From contig NZ_LDJX01000001.1 of assembly GCF_001306415.1 (NCBI RefSeq), positions 434,001 to 498,000 of the forward strand: a DNA stretch of 64,000 nucleotides, written 5' to 3'. The notes below the pieces were generated by a model. That model was given only the letters and a program-made list of their open reading frames with translations, did no database searches and had not been told where the DNA came from. Position numbers and translations under genes: made by a program. This document shows, in pieces, positions 1 through 8,857 of the stretch (the first letter of the stretch is position 1; the number at the start of each line of letters is the position of its first letter). The stretch is from Croceitalea dokdonensis DOKDO 023. Its GTDB lineage: Bacteria > Bacteroidota > Bacteroidia > Flavobacteriales > Flavobacteriaceae.

Positions 1-801
1 TGCTTCCTGTTTGGTGATTCTTTTGGCAATGGAAATATCTTCTGGGTAATGCGTTAAAATTTGGGAACCAATTCTATCTTTTAGCGGGGTTACGATACTT
101 CCCCTGTTGGTATAATCTTCTGGATTGGCAGTGAAGACAAACTGTAAATCCAACGGTAATCGTAGTTTAAACCCGCGTATCTGGATATCGCCTTCTTGTA
201 AAATATTGAAGAGGGACACTTGGATTCGTGCTTGTAAATCAGGCAGTTCGTTGATGACAAAAATGCAACGGTTGGCCCTTGGTATCATTCCAAAATGAAT
301 TACACGATCGTCTGCATAGCTCAATTTCATGTTGGCCGCTTTAATAGGGTCTACATCCCCTATCAAATCTGCCACGGTTACATCCGGGGTGGCCAATTTT
401 TCATAAAAACGATCATCCCGATGCAGCCAGGTGATTGGGGTAGCATCGCCCTTTTCCTTAATCAGTTCCTTGGCAAATCTGGACAACGGATTCATGGGGT
501 CATCATGAATTTCAGAACCCTCCACAACAGGGATATATTCGTCCAAAAGTTTAACCATCAATCTAGCTAAACGTGTTTTTGCTTGCCCCCTTAACCCAAG
601 AAGATTAATGTTATGTCTAGATAGGATAGCCCTTTCCAGCTCTGGGATTACCGAGTTTTCATAGCCCCAGACCCCCTGAAAAACATCCTCTCTGTTCTTA
701 ATTTTAGTGATTAGGTTATCACGCAGCTCGTTTTTAATGCTTTTTGATTGGTATCCTTCTTTTCTAAGTTGACCTAAGGTTGTAATATTCTGTATTTTCA
801 T
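1..801 (-). CDS. AAA+ ATPase, MoxR/magnesium-chelatase ChlI type (3' end outside window)
   Basis: The gene reads leftwards from an ATG at 801 and leaves the window still open, so 267 residues are visible. The sequence shows a Walker A motif GLRGQAKT near residue 70, a region around INELPDLQARIQ that corresponds to the AAA+ Walker B/sensor part of ChlI-like proteins, and FTANPEDYTNRG, the sensor-1 type motif. Such ATPases act as chaperone-like motors together with a von Willebrand A protein. Here the VWA partner is the gene immediately upstream in the same direction (start 2032, stop 869), 67 bases away, so the two probably form one operon. The biological substrate is unknown; a true magnesium chelatase is unlikely because no tetrapyrrole genes are nearby. 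Confidence 0.88.
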   Translation of the reverse strand, partial: MKIQNITTLGQLRKEGYQSKSIKNELRDNLITKIKNREDVFQGVWGYENSVIPELERAILSRHNINLLGLRGQAKTRLARLMVKLLDEYIPVVEGSEIHDDPMNPLSRFAKELIKEKGDATPITWLHRDDRFYEKLATPDVTVADLIGDVDPIKAANMKLSYADDRVIHFGMIPRANRCIFVINELPDLQARIQVSLFNILQEGDIQIRGFKLRLPLDLQFVFTANPEDYTNRGSIVTPLKDRIGSQILTHYPEDISIAKRITKQEA

Positions 802-868
802 TTTTTTTATTGATGCTTATCCGTTATTCGTTCTTGGCATATATCCACCAACAACTGTATACGAACAA

Positions 869-2032
869 CTATTTTATTCTTTTTCTTCTATTGTTCTCGT
901 AATCTTCAAAAATCATCTCGCCCAAACCCTTGAGTCCGGTATAAAATGCCTTGCCCTTGTTTGCCTGGGTAAATTCCCTGATAAACTGCATAAGATACGG
1001 GTCTTGGGCTATCATAAAGGTGGTGATGGGAATGTGCAATTTTCTGGCCTGCGCTGCCATGGCGTAACACTTTTCCACAATATAATCGTCTAGGCCAACA
1101 CTGTTTTTGTAGTACGTACCGTCTGGCATTCTAAGACAGCTGGGCTTACCATCGGTAATCATAAAAATCTGTTTGTTGGTGTTTCTTTTCCTGCGAAGCA
1201 TATCAAAGGCCAATTGCAGCCCGGCCACCGTATTGGTATGGTAAGGCCCTACCTTTAAATAGGGCAAGTCTTTTATGGGAATGGGCCATGCATCGTTACC
1301 AAAAACCAAAATATCCAAGGTGTCCTTGGGATATCTGGTGGTAATCAATTCTGCCAAGGCCATGGCTACCTTCTTTGCAGGAGTGATGCGGTCTTCCCCG
1401 TACAAAATCATACTATGGCTAATATCTATCATGAGCACCGTGCTCATTTGGGCCTTGTATTGGGTATCTTCCACCACCAAATCACCCTCATCCAGCATAA
1501 AATTGCCAATGCCATGGTTAATTTGGGCATTCTTAAGGCTTTCCGTCATGGAGATTCGGTCAAGGCCATCGCCATAGCGATACTCCCGAAACTCCCCAGT
1601 ATGCTCATCTCCCCTGCCAGACTTTCCCGTTTTATGGTTACCGGAACCGCTACGTTTTATTTTTCCAAAAATCTGGTCCAATGCTCTTTGGCGGATCATC
1701 CGTTCCAATTTGGCGGTAATGGAAATGGTACCTTTTCCACCATCTTCATCTCCGTCTTGCCCTTCTTCGCCCATTTGACCACCGCCATCTTCAAACTCTT
1801 CACGGATATACCCTTTGGCCTTTAAATCTTCTATAAAATCTTCTATGGTGTAATCGGGTGTCGTAAGTTCATACTCCTTATCCAATTCCCTTAGCCAATC
1901 TATGGCCTCGTCAAAATCACCAGAGGTATGGGTGATGAGTTCTTGGAAGATTTCAAAAAGTTTATCAAAAGGAGATAAATTGGGTGCTTCGTAGGTTGTA
2001 AAACGAAAGCCTTTTCTCATGTTCATAGCCAT
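869..2032 (-). CDS. VWA-domain protein, partner of the AAA+ ATPase
   Basis: A 387-residue protein with an acidic linker (rich in D, E and G, about residues 85-105) and a C-terminal von Willebrand A domain. The MIDAS motif is DISHS at about residue 200, followed by the conserved T/D ligands (FMITDGKPS). It has no signal peptide, so it is cytoplasmic. The arrangement of acidic linker plus VWA resembles the ChlD subunit and the YehP/CoxE-like VWA proteins that bind MoxR-type ATPases. The ATPase gene follows directly downstream. The start at 2032 is ATG; a second ATG lies two codons later. Function beyond the AAA+/VWA pairing cannot be read from the sequence. Confidence 0.85.
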   Translation of the reverse strand: MAMNMRKGFRFTTYEAPNLSPFDKLFEIFQELITHTSGDFDEAIDWLRELDKEYELTTPDYTIEDFIEDLKAKGYIREEFEDGGGQMGEEGQDGDEDGGKGTISITAKLERMIRQRALDQIFGKIKRSGSGNHKTGKSGRGDEHTGEFREYRYGDGLDRISMTESLKNAQINHGIGNFMLDEGDLVVEDTQYKAQMSTVLMIDISHSMILYGEDRITPAKKVAMALAELITTRYPKDTLDILVFGNDAWPIPIKDLPYLKVGPYHTNTVAGLQLAFDMLRRKRNTNKQIFMITDGKPSCLRMPDGTYYKNSVGLDDYIVEKCYAMAAQARKLHIPITTFMIAQDPYLMQFIREFTQANKGKAFYTGLKGLGEMIFEDYENNRRKRIK

Positions 2033-2255
2033 ACCCTAAAGTTACGGTATTCCTTTACTTGAAACGTTTTTTTTAGGAATTGTTAACGCTTCTGTTTAAG
2101 GTCACCCATCCACCAGAATATACCAACTGCATCATTTTGTTGCTTCTTGGTACTATTCTTTCATGTTCTTGTTCAATTCCACAACACTTCAGTATTCCAA
2201 AAAAACAGCTTAAAAGCGCTTGTGGGTTGTATGGAAATTTAGTGATAGTACAAGC

Positions 2256-3644
2256 CTAAAGTCCAGCAATGGTCTTTATTTGGCTAATGATGGTATCTGC
2301 CAGAACATCTGCCTCCTTTTGTGTTTTGGCCTCTGTATATATCCTAATGATAGGTTCCGTGTTGGACTTGCGTAAATGCACCCAATTTTCGGGAAAATCT
2401 ATCTTTACCCCATCAATGGTGGTAATGTCTTCATTGTTATACCGTTCTGCCATACGGGCCAAAATGCCATCCACATCCAACCCTGGGGTAAGTTCTATTT
2501 TTTTCTTGCTCATAAAATAACTGGGATAGCTTGCCCTTAGTTCTGCAACCGTCCCGCCTTTTTCTGATAGTAGCATTAAAAATAAAGCGGTACCCACAAG
2601 GGAATCCCTGCCGTAATGACTTTCTGGATATATGATGCCTCCGTTGCCCTCACCACCAATGACGGCATTGGTTTCCTTCATTTTAATGACCACATTTACC
2701 TCGCCTACCGCAGCCGCGTTGTAGGTGCCGCCATGTTTTTCCGTAATATCCCTTAATGCCCGTGATGAGGACAAATTGGATACGGTATTTCCCTTGGTCT
2801 TGCCCAATACGTAATCTGCGCAGGCCACTAAGGTATACTCTTCGCCAAACATTTCCCCATCATTGCTAATAAAGGCCAAACGGTCCACATCTGGATCAAC
2901 CACAATACCAAAATCGGCTTTTTCCTTGAGCACTAAATCACAGATATCGGCTAAATGCTCTTTCAGTGGTTCAGGATTATGCGGAAAATGGCCTGTAGGT
3001 TCACAATACAACTCTACCACGTCCACACCCAATTCACGCAATAATTTTGGGATGGCCAAACCGCCAGTGGAATTGACCCCATCTACTACTACCTTGAATT
3101 TTTTGGAACGGATCAAATCGGCATCTACCAAGGAAAGGTTCAACACTTCATCAATATGTATGTCTATGTAAGCATCGTTTTTGATGATTGTTCCCAAATG
3201 GTCCACAGAAGCAAAATTAAAATCCTCCTTTTCTGCCAACTCTAAAATCAATTTCCCCTGTGCTGCATCTAAAAACTCCCCTTTTTCGTTCAGTAATTTT
3301 AAGGCGTTCCATTGCTTGGGGTTATGGCTTGCGGTAAGGATAATGCCTCCGTCCGCTTTTTCCAACGGTACTGCAATTTCTACGGTTGGGGTGGTGGACA
3401 GGTCCAAAAGAACCACATCTATCCCTAGCCCTACCAAGGTAGAGACCACCAAACTTTGTATCATTTCTCCAGATAGGCGGGCATCCCTGCCTATGACCAC
3501 TTTTAAGCGTTCCTTGCCAGCATAGCCCCTGAGCCATGTTCCATAGGCAGCTGCAAATTTTACGGTATCTATTGGAGTTAGGTTATCACCGGTGTTTCCA
3601 CCAATGGTGCCCCGGATTCCAGAAATTGATTTAATTAAGGTCAT
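2256..3644 (-). CDS. glmM: phosphoglucosamine mutase (phosphohexomutase family)
   Basis: A 462-residue alpha-D-phosphohexomutase that interconverts glucosamine-6-phosphate and glucosamine-1-phosphate for UDP-GlcNAc, peptidoglycan and LPS synthesis. Visible motifs are the phosphoserine loop TASHNP with catalytic Ser106, the metal-binding DPDVDRL, the sugar-binding GGEGNGG, and the C-terminal phosphate loop RKSNTEPIIRIY. Length fits GlmM. A phosphomannomutase/phosphoglucomutase specificity cannot be excluded, but Bacteroidota GlmM proteins start in the same way (SISGIRGTIGG). It is divergent from the DUF479 gene, with a good -7 box 17 bases before the start. Confidence 0.88.
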   Translation of the reverse strand: MTLIKSISGIRGTIGGNTGDNLTPIDTVKFAAAYGTWLRGYAGKERLKVVIGRDARLSGEMIQSLVVSTLVGLGIDVVLLDLSTTPTVEIAVPLEKADGGIILTASHNPKQWNALKLLNEKGEFLDAAQGKLILELAEKEDFNFASVDHLGTIIKNDAYIDIHIDEVLNLSLVDADLIRSKKFKVVVDGVNSTGGLAIPKLLRELGVDVVELYCEPTGHFPHNPEPLKEHLADICDLVLKEKADFGIVVDPDVDRLAFISNDGEMFGEEYTLVACADYVLGKTKGNTVSNLSSSRALRDITEKHGGTYNAAAVGEVNVVIKMKETNAVIGGEGNGGIIYPESHYGRDSLVGTALFLMLLSEKGGTVAELRASYPSYFMSKKKIELTPGLDVDGILARMAERYNNEDITTIDGVKIDFPENWVHLRKSNTEPIIRIYTEAKTQKEADVLADTIISQIKTIAGL

Positions 3645-3661
3645 GTGTTTAAAAGTTTTTG

Positions 3662-3669
3662 CAAATATA
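3662..3669 (-). promoter_or_regulatory. -7 element of the glmM promoter
   Basis: On the minus strand the sequence reads TATATTTG, a perfect match to the Bacteroidota -7 consensus TAnnTTTG, 17 bases before the glmM ATG. No TTG -33 element is visible at the expected distance, so the call rests on the -7 box and its position. Confidence 0.5.
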
Positions 3670-3714
3670 ATTTGATGGTTCCATCCCTATGGTACTTCTT
3701 TGTATTTTTCCCCA

Positions 3715-4308
3715 ATGAATTTTTTGGCCCACATCTACCTGTCTTTTGATGAACCTGAGGTGACACTGGGCAATTTCTTTGCAGACCATATTAGGGGCAA
3801 TCATTACAAACATTTACCTAATACCGTACAAAAAGGCATTTTATTGCATAGGGAAATCGATACTTTTACGGATGCCCATGACTTGCACAAACAGAGTAGC
3901 AGAAGGCTTTACGCTAATTATGGCCATTACAGTAGGGTCATCGTAGATATCTATTATGATCATTTTTTGGCGAAAAATTGGACTTCTTATTCCCATATCC
4001 GTTTAGAGACCTATGTTTCCAATTTTTATGACCTTTTGCAACGGCACTATGACATCCTTCCAGAAAAAACCAAACATATGCTTCCCTACATGATCAAGGA
4101 GAATTGGTTATTGAATTATGCCAACCTCACTGGAATTTCCCGAGTGTTGGAGGGGATGAACCGGAGGACAAAGAACAAGTCCAAAATGAATTATGCCATT
4201 TTGGACCTAGAAAGGGGATATTCGGAATTTGAAAGCGAGTTTACCGCATTTTTTGAAGAATTGATTACCTTTTCCCAACTTAAATTTAAATTCATATGCG
4301 AAGACTGA
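3715..4308 (+). CDS. acyl carrier protein phosphodiesterase family protein (AcpH/DUF479)
   Basis: The protein begins MNFLAHIYLSF and has the family signature of early His/Asp residues (LGNFFADHIRG, HREIDTFTDAH, IVDIYYDHFLA). AcpH removes the 4'-phosphopantetheine arm from acyl carrier protein in E. coli; most Bacteroidota members are untested. The ATG at 3715 is chosen over an in-frame TTG at 3700 because the conserved family N-terminus starts there. The 3' end overlaps the start of the gamma-glutamyltranspeptidase gene by 13 bases, so the two are probably translationally coupled. Confidence 0.82.
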   Translation: MNFLAHIYLSFDEPEVTLGNFFADHIRGNHYKHLPNTVQKGILLHREIDTFTDAHDLHKQSSRRLYANYGHYSRVIVDIYYDHFLAKNWTSYSHIRLETYVSNFYDLLQRHYDILPEKTKHMLPYMIKENWLLNYANLTGISRVLEGMNRRTKNKSKMNYAILDLERGYSEFESEFTAFFEELITFSQLKFKFICED

Positions 4309-5978
4309 TTTTCTTGGGCTGTATGGTCATTTTAGCTGCATGTAGGCAGGCACCCGTGCTTCCCACCGGAGTGGTTGCGGACAATGCCATGGTAGTTTCT
4401 GCCCGGGTAGAAGCCTCTAGAATAGGGGTTGCTATCATGAAAAAGGGTGGAAATGCCTTTGATGCCATGGTCGCCACGGAAATGGCCCTTGCCGTGGCCT
4501 ATCCGTTTGCGGGAAACCTTGGCGGTGGTGGCTTTATGGTCTATAGAAAGGCCTCGGGAGATATTGGCGGGCTAGATTATAGGGAGAAAGCACCGCTTAC
4601 CGCACATGCGGACATGTACTTGGATTCCTTGGGCAACGTAATCCCGGATATGAGTACCGTTGGAGCCACTGCCGTGGGTGTTCCAGGCACCGTTGCTGGA
4701 ATCATTGAGGTACACCAGAAATACGGTTCCCTTCCGTTAAATGAAATATTGCAGCCAGTGATAGATTTGGCCAACAAAGGTGTGGTGGTGACTGAAAAAC
4801 AGGCAAAACGATTGGAAAGCTACAAGGAGCGTTTTATTGCCGTAAATGGGGACAGTACCAAGTTTGCACGGGAATTTAAAGCTGGGGACACCATCAAATA
4901 TCCTGAACTTGCCACTACTCTTACCAAGATTATGGACCAGGGCAGGGATGGATTCTACAAAGGCGAAGTCGCACAAAAAATTGCGGCTTTTATCCAAGAA
5001 AACGGAGGGTTTATAACAGAAAAAGATTTGGAAAAATATGAAGCCGTATGGAGATATCCAGTAGTATTTACCTACAAAGACTTAAAAATCATTTCTATGA
5101 GCCCGCCCAGTAGCGGTGGGGTAACAATGAACCAGATATTTAAGATGATGGAACCCTATGATATAGGTTCTTTTGGCCATAATTCAGAAAAAGCCATCCA
5201 ATTGTTTACAGAGGCTGCAAGACGTGCCTATGCAGACCGAAATTATTTTTTGGGCGATCCAGACTTTGTGGATATCCCTTTGGATGTGATCTTGACCCAA
5301 GAATACCTGACGCAGCGTATGGAAGGTTTTTCATTTGACGGGGCAACCCCTTCTTCTGATGTAAGCCATGGGCAGGTGGAAGTTTTGGAAAGCATGGAGA
5401 CTACCCATTATTCCATTGTAGATGCAAAGGGCAATGCCATATCTGCCACAACTACCCTAAATGGAGGCTACGGCTCTAAACTCTACCATCCAGAATTAGG
5501 TATCTTTTTTAATAATGAAATGGACGATTTTAGTGCTAAACCGGGAGTTCCAAATATGTTTGGGCTTATTGGTGCAGAAGCAAACAGTATAGCACCGGAA
5601 AAAAGGATGCTCAGTTCTATGACACCCACCATAGTGGAAAAAGAGGGTGAATTATGGTTGGTGGTGGGTACCCCTGGAGGCTCAACCATTATCACGGCAG
5701 TTGCCCAGACCATTCTTAATAGCTATGAATTTAATATGAGCATGCAGCAAGCGGTAAATGCCCCCAGGTTTCACCATCAATGGCTCCCGGACGTGCTGAT
5801 GTTTGAGGAGGAAGGTTTTTCCGGGGAATTAAAAGAAAACCTAAAAACCAAGGGCTATCAAATTATGGAAGGGCGAAGCCGGATCATAGGCAAGGTTGAC
5901 GCCATAAAAATTTTGCCGGACGGACGCCTGGAAGGTGGTGCGGATAAACGCGGTGATGATACCGCGGTAGGATATTAA
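4296..5978 (+). CDS. ggt: gamma-glutamyltranspeptidase, lipoprotein
   Basis: A 560-residue Ntn-hydrolase that cleaves the gamma-glutamyl bond of glutathione and related peptides. An SPII signal with lipobox LAAC places it on the outside of a membrane. The autoprocessing nucleophile is Thr369 in TTHYSIVD, where the precursor is expected to split into large and small subunits. Oxyanion and substrate motifs SMTPTIV and GTPGGSTI are present, so the enzyme looks intact. It overlaps the preceding DUF479 gene by 13 bases. Function as glutathione hydrolase versus another gamma-glutamyl hydrolase is not distinguishable. Confidence 0.93.
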   Translation: MRRLIFLGCMVILAACRQAPVLPTGVVADNAMVVSARVEASRIGVAIMKKGGNAFDAMVATEMALAVAYPFAGNLGGGGFMVYRKASGDIGGLDYREKAPLTAHADMYLDSLGNVIPDMSTVGATAVGVPGTVAGIIEVHQKYGSLPLNEILQPVIDLANKGVVVTEKQAKRLESYKERFIAVNGDSTKFAREFKAGDTIKYPELATTLTKIMDQGRDGFYKGEVAQKIAAFIQENGGFITEKDLEKYEAVWRYPVVFTYKDLKIISMSPPSSGGVTMNQIFKMMEPYDIGSFGHNSEKAIQLFTEAARRAYADRNYFLGDPDFVDIPLDVILTQEYLTQRMEGFSFDGATPSSDVSHGQVEVLESMETTHYSIVDAKGNAISATTTLNGGYGSKLYHPELGIFFNNEMDDFSAKPGVPNMFGLIGAEANSIAPEKRMLSSMTPTIVEKEGELWLVVGTPGGSTIITAVAQTILNSYEFNMSMQQAVNAPRFHHQWLPDVLMFEEEGFSGELKENLKTKGYQIMEGRSRIIGKVDAIKILPDGRLEGGADKRGDDTAVGY

Positions 5979-6091
5979 TATCGGTCAGGTTCAAATTTTA
6001 GAGTCCAGTAGAACAACGGGATAACGAATTTTTTACATACCTTAAAGAGCGGGACATGCAAACCTATTTAAACAAACACTGATACTTTCAC

Positions 6092-6793
6092 ATGAAAAAG
6101 TTTTTAAAAATATTGGCCTTGGTTATTGGATCATTGGTTGTTGTAGCGGTTATTGCCGTTCTTGTGATTTCTGAGCCGTTACCGACGGGAAAAACCGGCG
6201 TAGAGGCAGATGTACTGGCCAAAAAAATGCTGAAAGCCCTAAATTATGAGGCTTACAAAAAAACACAATTCTTGGAATGGTCCTTTAGAAATGGGGCTTA
6301 TAGTTATGTTTGGGACAAAAAAACAGGAAGGGTGAAAGTTACTTGGGACAATACTATTGTGGAGTTTGACCAGAACAACCCCGCGGCAAGTTTGGTGACG
6401 GTCAATACCAACAAAGTTACAGGTACTAAGAAAGAGGAACTCGTAAAAAAAGCGGTTTCCAGCTTTAACAACGATTCTTTCTGGCTGGTTGCGCCCTACA
6501 AGGTTTTTGACGCCGGAACAAAACGCAGTACGGTACGCTTGGAGGACGGCAGTAAAGCACTGCTCGTGACCTATACCACTGGTGGAGATACCCCAGGGGA
6601 CAGTTATCTCTGGTTGTTGAACGATAATGGGTTTCCAAATAGTTTTAAGATGTGGGTAAAAATAGTGCCCATTGGGGGATTGGAAGCTACTTGGGACGAT
6701 TGGCAGGTAATGGAAAGTGGGGCGTTTTTGCCAAAAAGTCACCAATTAGGTCCCATGACACTAAGTATGGGTGAGGTTCGCGGATATCCTTAA
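6092..6793 (+). CDS. hypothetical membrane-anchored or secreted protein
   Basis: A 233-residue protein with an N-terminal hydrophobic segment (about residues 4-28, very rich in V, I, L and A) followed by a soluble extracytoplasmic region. I do not recognise the family. The body has many beta-strand-like stretches, with DSYLWLLNDNGFPNSFKMWV and TWDDWQ as its most distinctive parts, reminiscent of LolA/lipocalin-like small exported proteins; that is a guess from pattern only. Its stop codon overlaps by four bases the stop of the convergent ion-channel gene. The 113 bases upstream hold no other gene. Confidence 0.6.
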   Translation: MKKFLKILALVIGSLVVVAVIAVLVISEPLPTGKTGVEADVLAKKMLKALNYEAYKKTQFLEWSFRNGAYSYVWDKKTGRVKVTWDNTIVEFDQNNPAASLVTVNTNKVTGTKKEELVKKAVSSFNNDSFWLVAPYKVFDAGTKRSTVRLEDGSKALLVTYTTGGDTPGDSYLWLLNDNGFPNSFKMWVKIVPIGGLEATWDDWQVMESGAFLPKSHQLGPMTLSMGEVRGYP

Positions 6794-7869
6794 AACTCTG
6801 ACAGACCGTATTCGCTCAACACAATCTGCCATTCTTGGCTCTCCGTAATCTCCAATATGCGCTGGGAAATTTGTTGTTCCAAGGAAATGGCGTCCTTTCG
6901 GATTCCAAAGGCATAGAACTGTACATCAAACTTTTGCGGCAGAATGTCCAAGGTATGTAAGTCTGTATTTTTTTGAATGATGTACCGTAAAATTGGTTCA
7001 TCGTAGATAAAGGCATCGAGCTTGCTTTTTTCTAAATCCATTAAGCCCGGTAAAACTCGATCGTAGGTACTGATATCTTTAAAAAACCGTGCTTGTAAAA
7101 AGCTTTCCGCTTCCGAGTCTTTGACCGTACCCACTTTTCTTTTTTTATAGGTGTTAAAATCACCTTGGCTGCTCTCCAACTGATCAACCGTTAAACTAGA
7201 TGCTATACTTGCGGTGAGCCCAGAAACAAATAGTAACCCACAGAACATAAGCCCTAGGGCAGCTATCTTTCCCAATCTGCTTTTTGGTGACTTATCTCCG
7301 TATCCCACAGTGGATAAAGTAACCATCGCCCACCAAAGACCATCCCAAACCCCACGAATACCCGGTCTAAAATCATTGGGATTCCTTTTGTGTTCCGCCA
7401 ACCAAGTCAGACTACCGAAAAACAGCAGAATAACGAATAGCAGAACAAACCCTCTTAAAAAATTTATGTGAAAGAACGCACCAAAAAACTGTTTCACTTT
7501 CTCTAGGGAGGATTTTTCCGTAATGGCAATGGTAGAATGTGACGCAAAAAAAGAATGGGTAAACTCCATTTCCCTGCTACGTTCCCCGGTTATCGTCAGC
7601 GGGTTAATGGATACGTCTATTTCGCCACGTTTTAGCGCATTGAGCATACTGGAAAATTCCATGGGCTCCAAGGTGTATTCTAGATGAAGGTCTTCTGCCA
7701 CCCGCTGCCAAAGCCATAGATTTATACCCTCTAAAAGCTCATTTTCCGCTATGACAAAAGGGGCAGCAGGGGTGTATGCAACCCTTAGGGTATCCGTTTT
7801 CCCCCGGGAAAATGCCATGGTGAAACAGGCAACGATAAAAAGGGTAACTAACACACGTTTTTTCTTCAT
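6790..7869 (-). CDS. prokaryotic ionotropic glutamate receptor-like potassium channel
   Basis: A 359-residue protein with the order: signal peptide (about 1-22); first lobe of a periplasmic-binding SBP_bac_3 fold (23-125, with the ligand-type motif LTITGERSREMEF); M1 helix (about 139-157); pore loop with the potassium filter TVGYGD at 187-192; M2 helix (about 200-225); and the second binding lobe to the end. This is the architecture of GluR0-type receptors: an extracellular ligand gates a potassium-selective pore in a tetramer. The filter is intact, so it should conduct K+. The ligand cannot be read; an amino acid is most likely. It is monocistronic and divergent from the DUF1338 gene. Confidence 0.88.
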   Translation of the reverse strand: MKKKRVLVTLFIVACFTMAFSRGKTDTLRVAYTPAAPFVIAENELLEGINLWLWQRVAEDLHLEYTLEPMEFSSMLNALKRGEIDVSINPLTITGERSREMEFTHSFFASHSTIAITEKSSLEKVKQFFGAFFHINFLRGFVLLFVILLFFGSLTWLAEHKRNPNDFRPGIRGVWDGLWWAMVTLSTVGYGDKSPKSRLGKIAALGLMFCGLLFVSGLTASIASSLTVDQLESSQGDFNTYKKRKVGTVKDSEAESFLQARFFKDISTYDRVLPGLMDLEKSKLDAFIYDEPILRYIIQKNTDLHTLDILPQKFDVQFYAFGIRKDAISLEQQISQRILEITESQEWQIVLSEYGLSEF

Positions 7870-7914
7870 GGGTCGTTTTTAGTTTTATAAGGCCTAATGT
7901 CTAAAATATACCAT

Positions 7915-7922
7915 TAATTTTG
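7915..7922 (+). promoter_or_regulatory. -7 element upstream of the DUF1338 gene
   Basis: TAATTTTG matches TAnnTTTG and lies 27 bases before the ATG at 7950. No clear TTG -33 box is visible at the proper distance. Confidence 0.45.
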
Positions 7923-7949
7923 AAGGCCGTAATCTAAGGACTATAACTT

Positions 7950-8855
7950 ATGAACTTTAATGCAAGTACACCACTGGACCATATTCTTAAGGCCCTGTTT
8001 GAACCCTATAAAAACAATGTGCCGGATGTAGGCCTTATTGTCAGCGCCATGGTCTCAAAAAGCATGATAGCCAATGAAGATGACATCATAAATGATCACA
8101 TTGCCTTTAGGACCTTGGGCGTGCCCAATTTAGGGATTGCCTCTCTGGAAAAGATTTTTTTAGCCTATGGATATGAGCGAAGGGATGCTTATGATTTCCC
8201 GGAAAAAAAATTGGATGCCTTTTGGTACGCCCCACCATCGCCAAAGTATCCTAGGATATTTATCAGTGAGCTACGGGTTGGGGAACTATCCCAACAAACA
8301 CAGGAAATTATTTATAAATACACCAGTGGCATTGGTAAGGACCCGGTGGATTCCTTGGATTTTGACCATCCTAAAACAGTTGGGGATTTCTTTTACCGTC
8401 CGCTATGGCAGGTGCCGACAAAAGAGGAGTTTAATACCTTGGCGGAAGAAAGTGAATACGCAGCTTGGGTCATTTACAATCGGTATTACCTAAACCACTA
8501 TACCATCAGCGTTCACGCCTTACCGGAGCCCTATGGTAAACTGGAAGCCTTTAATGAATTTTTAGAGGATAACGGCATTAAATTGAATACCTCTGGTGGC
8601 AAAATTAAAACCAGCGCAGATGGATTGTTAAGGCAAACCAGTTCTATTGCTAAAATGATTACCGCTACGTTTGCCCATAACGAACGTATGAAAATTGCCG
8701 GAAGTTATGTGGAATTTGCAGAGCGTTCTCCCCTGCCCCAGTTTTCCAAACTACCAAAGGACCAACTAAAGCCCATTCATTTAAGGGAGGGTTTTGAGGC
8801 CAACAATGCGGATAAAATATTTGAAAGCACCTATAAAGAGCAGACCCAACAGTAA
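7950..8855 (+). CDS. DUF1338 family protein, 2-oxoadipate dioxygenase/decarboxylase-like
   Basis: A 301-residue non-haem iron protein of the DUF1338 (HglS/YdcJ) family. The E. coli and Pseudomonas relatives convert 2-oxoadipate to 2-hydroxyglutarate in lysine breakdown. Candidate metal ligands are His50 in NDHIAFRT, Glu107 in FISELRVG, and the His in NHYTISVH near residue 180. Bacteroidota members are shorter than the proteobacterial enzymes, as here. No other lysine-catabolism gene is adjacent, so the substrate in this organism is inferred from the family only. The stop is two bases from the stop of the convergent S24 repressor. Confidence 0.83.
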   Translation: MNFNASTPLDHILKALFEPYKNNVPDVGLIVSAMVSKSMIANEDDIINDHIAFRTLGVPNLGIASLEKIFLAYGYERRDAYDFPEKKLDAFWYAPPSPKYPRIFISELRVGELSQQTQEIIYKYTSGIGKDPVDSLDFDHPKTVGDFFYRPLWQVPTKEEFNTLAEESEYAAWVIYNRYYLNHYTISVHALPEPYGKLEAFNEFLEDNGIKLNTSGGKIKTSADGLLRQTSSIAKMITATFAHNERMKIAGSYVEFAERSPLPQFSKLPKDQLKPIHLREGFEANNADKIFESTYKEQTQQ

Positions 8856-8857
8856 TT

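Noticed and set aside
1275-1825. Plus-strand open frames antisense to the VWA gene, and similar antisense frames throughout
   Set aside because: They mirror well-supported genes on the other strand and have no independent start signals or family motifs.
5998-6079. Short sensible-looking peptide EQRDNEFFTYLKERDMQTYL before the gene at 6092
   Set aside because: Only about 26 codons between stops, no start and no matching upstream part. It could be a gene remnant but cannot be supported.
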